This document shows positions 11,248-20,588 of a stretch of 64,000 nt of DNA, one piece after another. Location: positions 1,363,501-1,427,500 of the forward strand of contig NZ_CP104992.1 in the NCBI RefSeq assembly GCF_030323265.1, read 5' to 3'. Both the position numbers and the translations under genes were made by a program. This DNA comes from Terrirhizobium terrae (GTDB taxonomy: Bacteria; Pseudomonadota; Alphaproteobacteria; Rhizobiales; Rhizobiaceae). The notes beneath the pieces were generated by a model that was not told the DNA's origin, did not search any database, and saw only the letters and a program-made list of their open reading frames with translations. Every line of letters starts with the position of its first letter. Within the stretch, counting starts at the first letter, position 1.

Positions 11248-11654
11248 GCTTTTTGACGCCTCGGCTCTTGCTTGGAAGCTCGTAGTACCTACTTAAGCCG
11301 GGCTGGGACGAACCGGCGAAATTGCGAATGAAATTTCACAATCTCGCCTTCATCCTGTCATCAGGCAGAAAAATATTCTGCGTATAAAAGATTTCGTTGA
11401 TCATGCAGCTGTCTTCGGATACGTTGCATGCCAGTCGGGATTGATTCCCACCTGACCGCGCAACTCAAGAGAAGGAGAGTGACATGGTCGATACTGTTTG
11501 CGTCACCGCCTTCCGTCGGTATGCGCTTAAAATGAATGGCACGGATCGTTGCTCCCTTCCGTGCTGTCGAATGTAACGCTTCCGGTTCTTTCCGTTCCTG
11601 AAAATTATCATTCGTTTTGAGCTGCAGACCATGCAGCCAATGCGGGAGTCTGTC
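11248..11654. other. Intergenic region of 407 bases
   Basis: Less GC-rich than its neighbours. It holds a short hairpin (GCAGAA-AAATA-TTCTGC, 11365-11381), the short ORF at 11484-11576 with a good ribosome binding site, and presumably the promoter and leader of the small gene at 11655. No known RNA family was recognised. Confidence 0.4.
11484..11576 (+). CDS. Possible 30-residue leader or small protein
   Basis: An ATG at 11484 is preceded by GAAGGAGAG with correct spacing and opens a 30-codon frame (MVDTVCVTAFRRYALK...) ending in TAA. It contains four cysteines, two of them adjacent near the C-terminus. Codon use is not clearly coding and I know no homologue, so the ribosome binding site is the only support. 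It could be a leader peptide for the small gene downstream. Confidence 0.25.
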   Translation: MVDTVCVTAFRRYALKMNGTDRCSLPCCRM

Positions 11655-11852
11655 ATGCAGAAGCAAGTTATTGAATTCGCCGGCGAGCCGGTCGGCATCG
11701 TGGTGCCTGATAAGGACCGCCTGAAGTTTATCGCCGTGAAGTTTCACGTCATCGATCTGGACGAACAGAAGTTCGATTCCCCGGACGACGTGCGCATGGC
11801 CATCAGCCGTCTGGTCGCGTCGAAGAACGCCGCACCGGCTGCCCACGCCTAG
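11655..11852 (+). CDS. Small conserved hypothetical protein, 65 residues
   Basis: The protein begins MQKQVIEFAGEPVGIVVPD and ends in an Ala-rich tail. It has no signal peptide or membrane helix. The ATG at 11655 is chosen because GGAG lies 6 bases upstream; an in-frame ATG at 11631 lacks such a site. Similar short proteins occur in rhizobia, as far as I recall, without a known function. It is followed by a bidirectional terminator. Confidence 0.65.
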   Translation: MQKQVIEFAGEPVGIVVPDKDRLKFIAVKFHVIDLDEQKFDSPDDVRMAISRLVASKNAAPAAHA

Positions 11853-11894
11853 TCATTCGACACCGGTCGCCGCCATGGCGACCGATCCACAATG

Positions 11895-11924
11895 AAAAAA
11901 GCCGCCCTGAAAGGCGGCTTTTTT
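11895..11924. terminator. Bidirectional intrinsic terminator
   Basis: AAAAAAGCCGCC-CTGAAA-GGCGGCTTTTTT forms a perfect 12-bp stem with an A tract on one side and a T tract on the other. It lies between the small gene on the plus strand and the Lrp-type gene on the minus strand and can serve both. Confidence 0.9.
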
Positions 11925-11940
11925 GTCGGCATAATGCTTG

Positions 11941-12177
11941 TCAGAATGCCGTGAAGGTGATCGTCGTCAGCGATCGCTCGATATTGGGTATCGAGGCAAT
12001 CTTCTCGTTGACGAAATGACCGATCTCCTCGTCATCCTTCACATAGATCTTCAGGAGCAGGTCCCAGTCGCCGCTGGTGGAATAGAGTTCCGACACGAGC
12101 TCGGTCTTGTAGATCTCGTCGGCAACTTCATAGGTCTTGCCCGGCTTGCAGCGGAGCTGGACGAAAATGGGCTTCAT
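11941..12177 (-). CDS. Stand-alone Lrp/AsnC ligand-binding (RAM) domain protein
   Basis: This 78-residue protein consists only of the effector-binding alpha/beta domain of Lrp/AsnC regulators (MKPIFVQLRCKPGKTYEVAD...GDWDLLLKIYV), with no helix-turn-helix. Such stand-alone domains bind amino acids or modulate full-length Lrp proteins by mixed oligomer formation. It lies downstream of, and codirectional with, the LysR gene, but separated by 77 bases. Its partner cannot be told from the sequence. Confidence 0.85.
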   Translation of the reverse strand: MKPIFVQLRCKPGKTYEVADEIYKTELVSELYSTSGDWDLLLKIYVKDDEEIGHFVNEKIASIPNIERSLTTITFTAF

Positions 12178-12254
12178 CGATGTCTTCCCGTCGGTCGGAT
12201 CGCATGAGCGATCGCAAAGAGGATCATTCCGGACTATTGGCCGATGCCGCCCGG

Positions 12255-13157
12255 CTACGCAAGCGCGTCGGCGCCGATCTCCTGCATCATCCAGTCACGA
12301 AACGCGGCAAGCGGCGGATAGGTGGCGCGGTCCGGCATATAAGCGAGATAATATTGTCCCGTCGGCATGGGCTCGGCATCGACCGCGTGGACCAGACGGC
12401 CTTCCTCCAGCTCCTTGGCGATCAGGAAGCGCGGCAGCAGCGCGGCACCGAGGCCCGCGAGCGCCGCTTCCACCATAGTGACGAACTGATCGAACAGCAT
12501 GCCCTGCACCGCGTCGAAGGGAACATGGTTCCGCGAAAGCCAGAGTTCCCAGGCATCCGGCCGGGTGCTGAGGTGCAGAAGCGGTGCGCGCAGCATATCC
12601 GTCGGCTCTACCAGAGCGTGCCGCTTCCGGAAGGCAGGGCTGCAGGCCGGAACGACATCCTCCTCCATCAGCAGGGTAAGTGCCGCGCCCGGCCAGCGGG
12701 CGACACCGAAATGGATCGCCGCATCGAGCGTATCGAAGCGGAAGTCGAAGGGTTCGAGCCGGGTGATGAGGTTGACCACCATGCCCGGATGCTGGTCGAG
12801 AAACCTGCCGATGCGCGGGGTGAGCCAGCGCGTACCGAAAAAGGGCAGGATCGCGAGATTGAGCGTTCCGCCCGCCGGATTGGCCTTGAGGTTGAGCGAG
12901 GCGCTGGAAATGCGCCGCAATGCCTCGCGCACCTCGCGGGCATAGGTGTCACCGGCAATCGTCAGCCGGATCGTCTGGCGTTCGCGCAGGAAGAGCGCAA
13001 CGCCGAGCTGCCTTTCGAGCGCGGAAATCTGCCGGCTGACGGCGCTCTGGGTCAGGCCGAGTTCATTGGCGGCCGCCGTGACGCTGCCGGTGCGGGCAGC
13101 GGCCTCGAAGGCAGCCAGAAGCGAAAAGGATGGCAGGAACCGCCTTGGGGGCAGCAT
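12255..13157 (-). CDS. LysR-family regulator (GcvA-like), probable regulator of amaAB
   Basis: A 300-residue LysR-type regulator. The N-terminal winged helix-turn-helix (SLLAAFEAAARTGSVTAAANELGLTQSAVSRQI) is followed by a periplasmic-binding-like effector domain of the GcvA subgroup. The ATG is preceded by GGAGGAATGAC. It is transcribed divergently from amaA with 97 bases between the starts, the classic arrangement for a LysR protein controlling its neighbour. Regulation of pipecolate/lysine catabolism is therefore likely but inferred. Confidence 0.9.
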   Translation of the reverse strand: MLPPRRFLPSFSLLAAFEAAARTGSVTAAANELGLTQSAVSRQISALERQLGVALFLRERQTIRLTIAGDTYAREVREALRRISSASLNLKANPAGGTLNLAILPFFGTRWLTPRIGRFLDQHPGMVVNLITRLEPFDFRFDTLDAAIHFGVARWPGAALTLLMEEDVVPACSPAFRKRHALVEPTDMLRAPLLHLSTRPDAWELWLSRNHVPFDAVQGMLFDQFVTMVEAALAGLGAALLPRFLIAKELEEGRLVHAVDAEPMPTGQYYLAYMPDRATYPPLAAFRDWMMQEIGADALA

Positions 13158-13254
13158 GTCATTCCTCCAGCGAATGACCTGTTGAGAACATGTCGATATT
13201 CACCGGGAAATCGCCTCTGTAAAGTCGTCGCAACGATAAAATCCGGGAACTTCC

Positions 13255-14538
13255 ATGCTCAACGATCCGCGCTCCCATGGCCTCTGGGAAAGAACCGCGC
13301 CGCCCGCACCGGTGACGTCTCCGCTGGAAGGATCGGTCTCAGCCGACGTGGTGATCGTCGGCGGTGGCTATACCGGACTTTCGGCTGCGCTGCATCTGGC
13401 CGAGCGCGGCACCAATGTTGTGCTTCTGGAAGCGACCGAGATCGGCTTCGGTGGCGCCGGCCGCAATGTCGGACTGATCAATGCCGGCATGTGGGTCATG
13501 CCCGACGACTTTCCGAAGGAGCTTGGCGACCATTACGGCGAGCGAGCGCTCGACCTTCTCGGCAACGGCCCCTATTTCGTCCGCGAACTGATCGAAAAGC
13601 ACGGCATTGCCTGCGAGCTGGAGACCAGTGGCACCTTGCATTGTGCCGTGGGCGCCGAGGGTATGACGGAGCTTGAGGAACGCGCTCGCCAGTGGCAAAA
13701 GCGCGGCGCGCCGGTGACGATACTCGATGCCGCCGAGACCGAACGCAGGATCGGCACCAAAGCCTATGCCGGATCCCTGCTCGACATGCGCGCCGGCACA
13801 TTGCAGCCGCTTGCCTATGCACGCGGCCTCGCTCATGCGGCGGTGAAAGCGGGCGCTGAACTCCACACCGGCAGCGCGGTCATCGGCACCGCCGAACCCA
13901 ATGGCAGGAAAATCGTCAGGACAGCGCGCGGCGAGGTTTCCGCCGACTGGATCATCGTCGCCACCGACGCCTACTCGACGGGCCCTTGGGTCGAGGTGCG
14001 CCGCGAACAAGTCCACCTGCCCTATTTCAACCTCGCCACCAAACCACTATCCGCCAACCTGCGCCGCTCGATCCTGCCCAATTCGGAAGGCTGCTGGGAT
14101 ACAAAGGAAATCCTTTCCTCGTTCCGCATGGACCAGGCTGGCAGGCTCGTCTTCGGCTCGGTCGGCGCGCTGCGCGGCAGCGGTCTATCCGTTCACAAGG
14201 CCTGGGCGCGTCGTTCTCTCAAGCGGCTTTTCCCGCAACTGGGCGACGTCGAGTTCGAGGCCGAGTGGTATGGCAAGATCGGCATGACCGACAATGCCCT
14301 GCCCAGCTTCCACAAGTTCGGCAGGAACGTTATCGGCTTTTCCGGCTACAACGGCCGCGGCATCTCGCCCGGCACGAATTTCGGCAAGGTTCTGGCCCGC
14401 CATATCCTCGGCGAGATCAGCGAACAGGATTTGCCCCTGCCGCTGACGGAAGTGAAGGAACAGGGTTTTCGAACCGCCAGGGAGGCCTATTACGAGGCCG
14501 GAGCCCAGATCGCCCACTTCACCGGCGAGCGCTTCTGA
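13255..14538 (+). CDS. amaA: FAD-dependent amino acid oxidase, probable L-pipecolate oxidase
   Basis: A DAO-family flavoprotein of 427 residues. The Rossmann FAD motif VVIVGGGYTGLSAALH lies near residues 31-46, followed by GFGGAGRNVGLINAGMW, and the C-terminal FAD-binding segment GYNGRGISPGTNFGK is present. The N-terminus NDPRSHGLWERTAP is typical of the AmaA/PuuB group. The next gene encodes an antiquitin-type semialdehyde dehydrogenase, as in the Pseudomonas amaA-amaB pair that converts L-pipecolate to 2-aminoadipate. A gamma-glutamylputrescine oxidase role is the main alternative, but no putrescine genes are near. Confidence 0.75.
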   Translation: MLNDPRSHGLWERTAPPAPVTSPLEGSVSADVVIVGGGYTGLSAALHLAERGTNVVLLEATEIGFGGAGRNVGLINAGMWVMPDDFPKELGDHYGERALDLLGNGPYFVRELIEKHGIACELETSGTLHCAVGAEGMTELEERARQWQKRGAPVTILDAAETERRIGTKAYAGSLLDMRAGTLQPLAYARGLAHAAVKAGAELHTGSAVIGTAEPNGRKIVRTARGEVSADWIIVATDAYSTGPWVEVRREQVHLPYFNLATKPLSANLRRSILPNSEGCWDTKEILSSFRMDQAGRLVFGSVGALRGSGLSVHKAWARRSLKRLFPQLGDVEFEAEWYGKIGMTDNALPSFHKFGRNVIGFSGYNGRGISPGTNFGKVLARHILGEISEQDLPLPLTEVKEQGFRTAREAYYEAGAQIAHFTGERF

Positions 14539-14623
14539 GCGCAAACCTTTGTCGGCGAAGTGGTTGCGAAACGCCCGCCGATTTGTAGATTGACCACGCA
14601 ATTCAAAAGCCCCGGAGACATCA

Positions 14624-16165
14624 ATGACGCTCGCCAAACTCGACCTCGCCGCCGAAGTGGACAAGATCTTCACCGATCTCGGCGTCGCCTCCAACAAGTA
14701 CAAGGGCGGTACGCTGACCGTGCACTCGCCGATCACCGGGACCGAGATCGGCAAGCTGCCGGAAGTCAGCGCTGCGGACGCGAAAAAGGCGATCGACGAC
14801 GCCCATGAAGCCTTCCTCGAATGGCGTCTCGTGCCCGCACCGAAGCGCGGCGAACTGATCCGCCTGCTCGGCGAGGAACTGCGCGCCGGCAAAGCAGCAC
14901 TCGGCCGTCTCGTCTCGATCGAAGTCGGCAAGGTGACGTCGGAAGGTCTCGGCGAAGTGCAGGAAATGATCGACATCTGCGATTTTGCCGTCGGTCTTTC
15001 CCGCCAGCTCTACGGTCTCACCATCGCAACCGAACGTTCCGAGCACCGGATGATGGAAACCTGGCATCCGCTCGGCGCCATCGGCATCATTTCCGCCTTC
15101 AATTTCCCCGTCGCCGTCTGGTCGTGGAATGCAGCGCTCGCCATCGTCTGCGGCAATTCCACCATCTGGAAGCCGTCGGAAAAGACGCCGCTGACGGCGC
15201 TCGCCACCCAGGCGATCTTCGACAAGGCTCTGGCCCGCTATGTCGCCGATGGCGGCAGCGCACCGAAGAAGCTGTCGACCCTTCTGATCGGCGGCCGCGA
15301 GATCGGCGAAGCACTGGTCGACCATGAGAAGGTACCGCTGGTCTCCGCCACCGGCTCGACCCGCATGGGCCGCGAAGTCGGCCCGAAGCTCGCCCAGCGC
15401 TTTGCCCGCTCGATCCTCGAACTCGGCGGCAACAATGCCGCGATCGTCACCCCGACGGCGGATCTCGACCTCACCCTGCGCGGCGTGGCCTTTTCGGCCA
15501 TGGGCACGGCCGGTCAGCGATGCACGACGCTGCGCCGCCTCTTCGTTCATGACAGCGTCTATGACGCGCTCGTGCCGCGTCTCGCCAAGGCCTATCAGTC
15601 TGTAACGATAGGTTCGCCGCTGACCGACGGCAATCTCGTTGGCCCGCTGATCGACAAGGCCGCCTTCGACAAGATGCAGTCGGCACTCGATGCGGCGAAG
15701 GCTGCTGGCGGCAAGGTCGTCGGTGGTGAGCGCGTGCTCGATAGCGAAGCGGGCGACGCCTATTACGTCCGCCCGGCAATCGTCGAAATGCCGGCCCAGG
15801 CCGGTCCAGTGAAGGAAGAAACCTTCGCGCCGATCCTCTACGTGATGAAATATTCGACCTTCAACGAAGCGGTCGACCTGCATAACGACGTTCCGCAGGG
15901 CCTTTCGTCGTCGATCTTCACCAACGACATGCGTGAAGCCGAGACCTTCGTCTCCGCCCGTGGCTCCGACTGCGGCATTGCCAATGTCAATATCGGACCT
16001 TCTGGTGCTGAAATCGGCGGCGCATTCGGTGGTGAGAAAGAGACCGGCGGCGGCCGCAGATCCGGCTCCGACGCCTGGAAGGCGTACATGCGCCGCGCAA
16101 CCAACACGTTGAACTACGGTCGCACCCTGCCGCTGGCGCAGGGCGTCAAGTTCGATATCGCCTGA
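14624..16165 (+). CDS. amaB: L-2-aminoadipate semialdehyde dehydrogenase (ALDH7/antiquitin)
   Basis: An NAD(P)-dependent aldehyde dehydrogenase of 513 residues, the usual length for the ALDH7 family, which oxidises 2-aminoadipate 6-semialdehyde in lysine/pipecolate breakdown. Catalytic residues are Asn160 (SAFNFPV), Glu266 (LELGGNN) and Cys300 (GTAGQRCTT). The NAD-binding GSTRMG segment is at about 244-249. The family-typical GPSGAEIGGAFGGEK lies near the C-terminus. The ATG at 14624 has GGAG 7-8 bases upstream. It lies 85 bases after amaA and probably shares its transcript. Confidence 0.85.
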   Translation: MTLAKLDLAAEVDKIFTDLGVASNKYKGGTLTVHSPITGTEIGKLPEVSAADAKKAIDDAHEAFLEWRLVPAPKRGELIRLLGEELRAGKAALGRLVSIEVGKVTSEGLGEVQEMIDICDFAVGLSRQLYGLTIATERSEHRMMETWHPLGAIGIISAFNFPVAVWSWNAALAIVCGNSTIWKPSEKTPLTALATQAIFDKALARYVADGGSAPKKLSTLLIGGREIGEALVDHEKVPLVSATGSTRMGREVGPKLAQRFARSILELGGNNAAIVTPTADLDLTLRGVAFSAMGTAGQRCTTLRRLFVHDSVYDALVPRLAKAYQSVTIGSPLTDGNLVGPLIDKAAFDKMQSALDAAKAAGGKVVGGERVLDSEAGDAYYVRPAIVEMPAQAGPVKEETFAPILYVMKYSTFNEAVDLHNDVPQGLSSSIFTNDMREAETFVSARGSDCGIANVNIGPSGAEIGGAFGGEKETGGGRRSGSDAWKAYMRRATNTLNYGRTLPLAQGVKFDIA

Positions 16166-16176
16166 GTGATACCGTC

Positions 16177-17172
16177 GTGGCGCTGTTGAATCTCCTGACC
16201 GATATCGAGGGCGTGGCCGTTGGCCATGTCACCGATCTCGTGCTTGGCTCGGGCGTCACGGCGATCATCTTCGACGAGCCGGCGATTGCCTCCGGCTCGG
16301 TTCTCGGCGGCGCGCCGGGCGGGCGCGATACGGCGCTTCTCGATCCTGCCATGACGGTGCAGACGGTCGATGCCTTCGTGCTTTCCGGCGGCTCGGCCTT
16401 CGGGCTGGATGCAGCCGGTGGCGTGCAGGCGGGATTGCGCCAGATCGGCCGCGGTTTTCCGGTCGGCTCCGCGAAGGTTCCGATCGTGCCGCAGGCGATC
16501 CTGATGGATTTGCTAAATGGCGGCGACAAGGATTGGGGCCTGCATTCACCCTATCGCGATATGGGCTACGACGCGTTCAAAGCTGCCGGGAAAGGTACCT
16601 TCGAACTCGGCACAGTCGGCGCCGGAACAGGCGCCACAACCGCGACCTTCAAGGGCGGCATCGGCTCGGCAAGCGCCATGACATCCTCGGGCCACAAGAT
16701 AGCGGCCCTGCTCGCCGTCAATGCCATGGGCGCCGCGACCGTCGGTGACGGACCACATTTCTGGGCAGCCCCATTCGAGCGAAATGGCGAATTTGGCGGC
16801 CTCGGATTGCCGCAGACATTCACCGAAGATCACTCCGCGCTTCGGATGAAGGGCGTGAAACTGAAAGCGACGACGATCGGAGTGATCGTCACCGACGCCG
16901 CGCTGACCAAGGCGCAGGCGCATAGGCTGTCGATCATGGCCCATGACGGCCTGGCGCGCGCGGTGCTCCCCGCCCACCTTCCGGGCGACGGCGACACGAT
17001 CTTTTCCGCTGCGACCGGCGCAAAGCCGCTCGGCGACATGACCGCTTTCGCCGAACTCTGCCATCTGGCGACGCTGGTGACGGCGCGTGCCGTGGCTCGG
17101 GGAGTATACGAAGCGACGGCATTGCCGGTGCCGAATGCACAGGTTGCGTGGCGTGATAAATTCGCCGGCTAA
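16177..17172 (+). CDS. P1 family (DmpA-type) peptidase
   Basis: An Ntn-type self-processing aminopeptidase of the P1 family, 331 residues. Family landmarks are VTDLVLGSGVTAI near the N-terminus, VLSGGSAFGLDAAGGV, and VGAGTGATTATFKGGIGSAS in the middle. The nucleophile generated by autocleavage should lie in the second half, but I cannot place the exact Ser/Thr with confidence. The GTG at 16177, 11 bases after amaB, lacks a clear ribosome binding site, so translational coupling to amaB is likely. It may process peptides or amides of the catabolised amino acid; this is inference. Confidence 0.8.
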   Translation: MALLNLLTDIEGVAVGHVTDLVLGSGVTAIIFDEPAIASGSVLGGAPGGRDTALLDPAMTVQTVDAFVLSGGSAFGLDAAGGVQAGLRQIGRGFPVGSAKVPIVPQAILMDLLNGGDKDWGLHSPYRDMGYDAFKAAGKGTFELGTVGAGTGATTATFKGGIGSASAMTSSGHKIAALLAVNAMGAATVGDGPHFWAAPFERNGEFGGLGLPQTFTEDHSALRMKGVKLKATTIGVIVTDAALTKAQAHRLSIMAHDGLARAVLPAHLPGDGDTIFSAATGAKPLGDMTAFAELCHLATLVTARAVARGVYEATALPVPNAQVAWRDKFAG

Positions 17173-18180
17173 AAACTTTTCAACGCGTCTTCGAGACGAG
17201 GCCAGCCATCTTCATCGGGAAGTCCGATCCTCAGATCGTCCGGTCGCTCGTCGAACCGACGCGTGATAATGCCTCGGCTGCCGAGATGATGAAACAGAGC
17301 CCGGGCACGCGGATCTCGGACCAAACGGAAGAGCGACGTACCGCCAAAGATGGCAATGTCTTTGGAAGCAAACAGATTATCGAGCCGAGCCATGTCGGCC
17401 TTCAGGCTATCACGCATCCGGTCTTGCCACACCGTATCGGCAAGCGCTTCGCTTGCCACATGCAGCGCCGGTCCCGACACGGCCCAAGGACCTAACCTGT
17501 CTTCGATCCTAGCTACGACTTGCGGGTGCGAGATAGCGAAACCGAGCCGCAGTCCGGCCATGCCATAAAATTTGCCGAAGGAGCGCAGGACGAGAAGACC
17601 GCCTTCGTCAACCATAGCGGCGACGCTTTCCGCGTCAGATACATCCATGAAGGCCTCGTCGACGACCAGCAAGCCGCCCTTCGCGCGCATGGTGGCGGCA
17701 AGCGAAAGCAGATCCGCCTTCGGCACGATTCGTCCGGTCGGGTTGTTGGGATTGACGACCACGGCAAGATCGGCCTCCGCGAGATGATCCAGTTCGCCCG
17801 TTTCCGTAATCTCGAAACCGGCGAGCTTCGCTGCTCGCGCATGTTCCGCATAGGTCGGCGATAGCACCGCCGCCTTCCGGCCGCTGACGAGGCCGGCGAC
17901 GATCGGCAGCAGGATCTGCGTACCTGGGCCGGCCGCGATATGCGCGGATGACGGCGCACCATAGGCGCGGGCAGCAATCTCTTTTAGGCGTTGCGCTACA
18001 TCCGGCTCCGGCAGGCGCGCGAAAACATTGGCCGGGATTGGCGAATGGGGATAGGAATGCGGATTGATGCCGGTCGAAAGGTCGATCCACGGCTCGGGCG
18101 CTTCAGGAAACAGCGCGCGCCTTGGCCAGATTGCCGCCGTGCTGGATCGGATCGCCCAAATCAGAGATCGCCACTGCCAT
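17169..18180 (-). CDS. cobC: L-threonine-O-3-phosphate decarboxylase, apparent frameshift near start
   Basis: This PLP enzyme makes (R)-1-aminopropan-2-ol phosphate, the linker of the cobalamin nucleotide loop. The body shows aminotransferase class I features: LSTGINPHSYP, AAGPGTQ, VVNPNNPTGR and the PLP lysine in LRSFGKFYGMAGLRLG. The natural N-terminus is the ATG at 18180 ([20 protein letters not shown]), preceded by GAGAAGGA, but its frame stops early. A one-base insertion or two-base loss in the GC repeat at 18113-18120 is needed to join it to the body. The start codon overlaps that of the divergent cbiB gene in a CATG. Confidence 0.85.
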
Positions 18181-19144
18181 GTTCCTTCTCGCATTCTTCG
18201 CGCTGATCGTGGAGCGCCTCACCGGCTATCCGGACTGGCTGTTCAAGCGGATCGGCCATCCGGTGACATGGATCGGCCGGCTGATATCCGAACTCGACCG
18301 GCGATGGAACCTTGAAACCGATGACTTCGCCAGTCGCAAGAACATGGGCATCAGAGCACTTGCCGTCATTCTCGGCGCGGTCATCCTGATTTCCTATAGT
18401 CTGCAGAGCATGCTTCTGGCCCTTCCCCTGGGTCCGATCCTTCTCGTTCTCGTCGCAGCCAGCCTTCCGGCCCAGAAAAGCCTTGAGCGGCATGTGAGGG
18501 ACGTTGCATCCTCGCTCAAGCATCACGGACTGACGGCCGGACGCCAGGCCGTCTCCAGGATCGTGGGACGGGATGTCCACGAGCTTGACGAGGCCGCCGT
18601 TTGCCGGGCAGCCATCGAAAGCCTTGCGGAGAATTTTTCCGACGGCATCGTGGCCCCGGCCTTCTGGATGGGGATAGGCGGATTGCCGGGCGGTGCTGCC
18701 TACAAGGCGGCCAACACGGCTGACAGCATGATCGGCCATCGCTCGCCCCGCCACGAGGCATTCGGCTGGGCCGCGGCGCGTTTCGATGACGTGATCAACC
18801 TGCCCGCCTCGCGGCTCACCGCAGCACTTTTTGTCCTGGCCGCCTACTTTGTTCGAGGCGCATCGCCGGCCAATGCCATCAAGGCGGTCCGCCGGGATGC
18901 AAAACACCACCGCTCGCCGAATGCCGGCTGGCCGGAGGCGGCGATGGCGGGTGCGCTGGGCATAGCCCTTGCCGGCCCGCGCAGCTATGGCGGCCAGATG
19001 ATCGAGGCGGGCTATATGGGCGAAGGCGGGCGAACCGAGCTCACCTATGACGACATCTACGATGCGCTGAAGATCGCCCGTATCGCCGACATGCTGCTGA
19101 TCGGCCTTTTCGGCGTGCTGGCGCTTCTCATCTTGCAAGTCTAA
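18179..19144 (+). CDS. cbiB: Adenosylcobinamide-phosphate synthase (CbiB/CobD)
   Basis: This inner-membrane amidase-like synthase attaches aminopropanol (phosphate) to adenosylcobyric acid. The 321-residue protein starts [18 protein letters not shown] and has several hydrophobic segments. It carries the family signatures [24 protein letters not shown] and [18 protein letters not shown]. The ATG at 18179 overlaps the cobC start codon on the other strand (CATG); a longer frame from 18122 would run into cobC. The 3' end overlaps cobQ by 17 bases on the opposite strand. Confidence 0.9.
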   Translation: MFLLAFFALIVERLTGYPDWLFKRIGHPVTWIGRLISELDRRWNLETDDFASRKNMGIRALAVILGAVILISYSLQSMLLALPLGPILLVLVAASLPAQKSLERHVRDVASSLKHHGLTAGRQAVSRIVGRDVHELDEAAVCRAAIESLAENFSDGIVAPAFWMGIGGLPGGAAYKAANTADSMIGHRSPRHEAFGWAAARFDDVINLPASRLTAALFVLAAYFVRGASPANAIKAVRRDAKHHRSPNAGWPEAAMAGALGIALAGPRSYGGQMIEAGYMGEGGRTELTYDDIYDALKIARIADMLLIGLFGVLALLILQV

Positions 19145-20585
19145 GCAGCCCGGTGAGATCGAGATGCCGTTCCATATGGGCGGCAAGCCGATCGAGAATG
19201 GCATCGACATTGGCCTCGTAGTCCAAAGCAGAAGCTGAGCCACCAAGGCGGGTGAGCCAGGCGGAACGCTGTCGATCGTCGGAAAACAGGCCGTGGACAT
19301 AGGTGCCGGTGACGCGGCCATCCGCAGAGGATGCACCTTCCGCATGGCCATCGATCGTCGAGAACGGCCGCGAACAATCGGCACCGGACGTTCGGCCGAT
19401 ATGCATTTCATACCCGGAGAACGAAATGCCGTCGGAACTGGTGCCCCGAACCGCTTCGAGTCGCTTGGCGCCCGACAACACTGTCTCGACATCGAGCAGG
19501 CCGAGTCCCTCGACCGAACCGGGCGCTCCTTCCGTGCCTTCTGGATCCGACAGTGTCCGGCCGAGCATCTGATAGCCGCCGCAAAGACCGAGCACCCGGC
19601 CGCCGCGACGGTGATGGGCCTTGATATCGATGTCGAACCCAGCCTCGCGAAGTGCTGCCAGGTCCGAGATCGTCGCCTTTGAGCCGACCAGCAGCACGAG
19701 ATCGCAATCGCCGGGGATAACATCGCCGCGGCGGACACGGATCAGCTCCACCTCCGGCTCCGCTTCCAGCGGGTCGAGATCGTCGAAATTGGAAATATGC
19801 GGCAAAATCGGCACCGCGATGCGGATTTTCGCACCCGGCTTGCGCGCAAAGGATTGGTTGAGTCCCAGCGCATCTTCAGCAGGCAAAAGTGCCGCATCGG
19901 GGAAGTGCGGCAGCAACCCGATCGACTGCCAGCCCGTAAAGCGCGAAATCAGATCCATGCCTTCAGCAAACAGCGTCGGGTCGCCACGGAAGCGGTTGAC
20001 GATAAAGCCGCGGATCATTTCCGCATCATGGGTGTCGATGACAAGCTTGGTCCCGGCGAGGCTGGCGATCACGCCGCCGCGGTCGATATCGCCGATCAGC
20101 ACCACCGGCACGTCAGCCGCACGGGCAAAGCCCATATTGGCGATGTCATTGGCGCGCAGGTTAATCTCGGAAGCGCTGCCAGCACCTTCGACCAGGACCA
20201 GATCAGCCTTGGCGCGGAGGATTTCAAAACTCTCCAGGACGCGCGACAGCAGCTTCGGCTTCAGGCTCTGGTATTCGGAAGCCTTGGCATTGCCCTCGAC
20301 CCTGCCCTGCACAACGACCTGGGAGCCGACATCGCTCTGCGGCTTCAACAGTACCGGGTTCATGTGGACGCTGAGCTGCACGCCAGCCGCGCGGGCCTGC
20401 AACGCCTGGGCGCGGCCGATCTCCCCGCCATCGGCGGTGACGGCGGCGTTGTTCGACATGTTCTGCGGCTTGAACGGCATGACATTCAGCCCGCGCAAGG
20501 TGAATGCGCGGGCGAGACCGGCGACGATGAGCGACTTGCCCACGTCGGAGCCCGTTCCCTGAAACATGAGAGATCGGGCAGCCAT
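19128..20585 (-). CDS. cobQ: Cobyric acid synthase
   Basis: CobQ amidates the b, d, e and g side chains of adenosylcobyrinic acid a,c-diamide with glutamine and ATP. The 485-residue protein has an N-terminal BioD-like domain ([22 protein letters not shown]) and a C-terminal triad glutamine amidotransferase domain, with nucleophile Cys in [12 protein letters not shown] and catalytic His in TGTYVHGLF. It lies 3 bases downstream of cobO, so cbtB-cbtA-cobO-cobQ form one minus-strand operon behind a cobalamin riboswitch. Confidence 0.96.
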   Translation of the reverse strand: MAARSLMFQGTGSDVGKSLIVAGLARAFTLRGLNVMPFKPQNMSNNAAVTADGGEIGRAQALQARAAGVQLSVHMNPVLLKPQSDVGSQVVVQGRVEGNAKASEYQSLKPKLLSRVLESFEILRAKADLVLVEGAGSASEINLRANDIANMGFARAADVPVVLIGDIDRGGVIASLAGTKLVIDTHDAEMIRGFIVNRFRGDPTLFAEGMDLISRFTGWQSIGLLPHFPDAALLPAEDALGLNQSFARKPGAKIRIAVPILPHISNFDDLDPLEAEPEVELIRVRRGDVIPGDCDLVLLVGSKATISDLAALREAGFDIDIKAHHRRGGRVLGLCGGYQMLGRTLSDPEGTEGAPGSVEGLGLLDVETVLSGAKRLEAVRGTSSDGISFSGYEMHIGRTSGADCSRPFSTIDGHAEGASSADGRVTGTYVHGLFSDDRQRSAWLTRLGGSASALDYEANVDAILDRLAAHMERHLDLTGLLRLAR

Positions 20586-20588
20586 GTC

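Noticed and set aside
12180-13676. A 498-codon open frame on the plus strand
   Set aside because: It lies antisense to a clear LysR gene with its own ribosome binding site and runs into amaA in another frame. The translation is Arg/Gly-rich with no recognisable domain, typical of GC-rich shadow frames.
18161-19738. A 525-codon open frame on the minus strand
   Set aside because: It is antisense to cbiB and out of frame with cobQ, both of which are strongly supported. No conserved motif is present.
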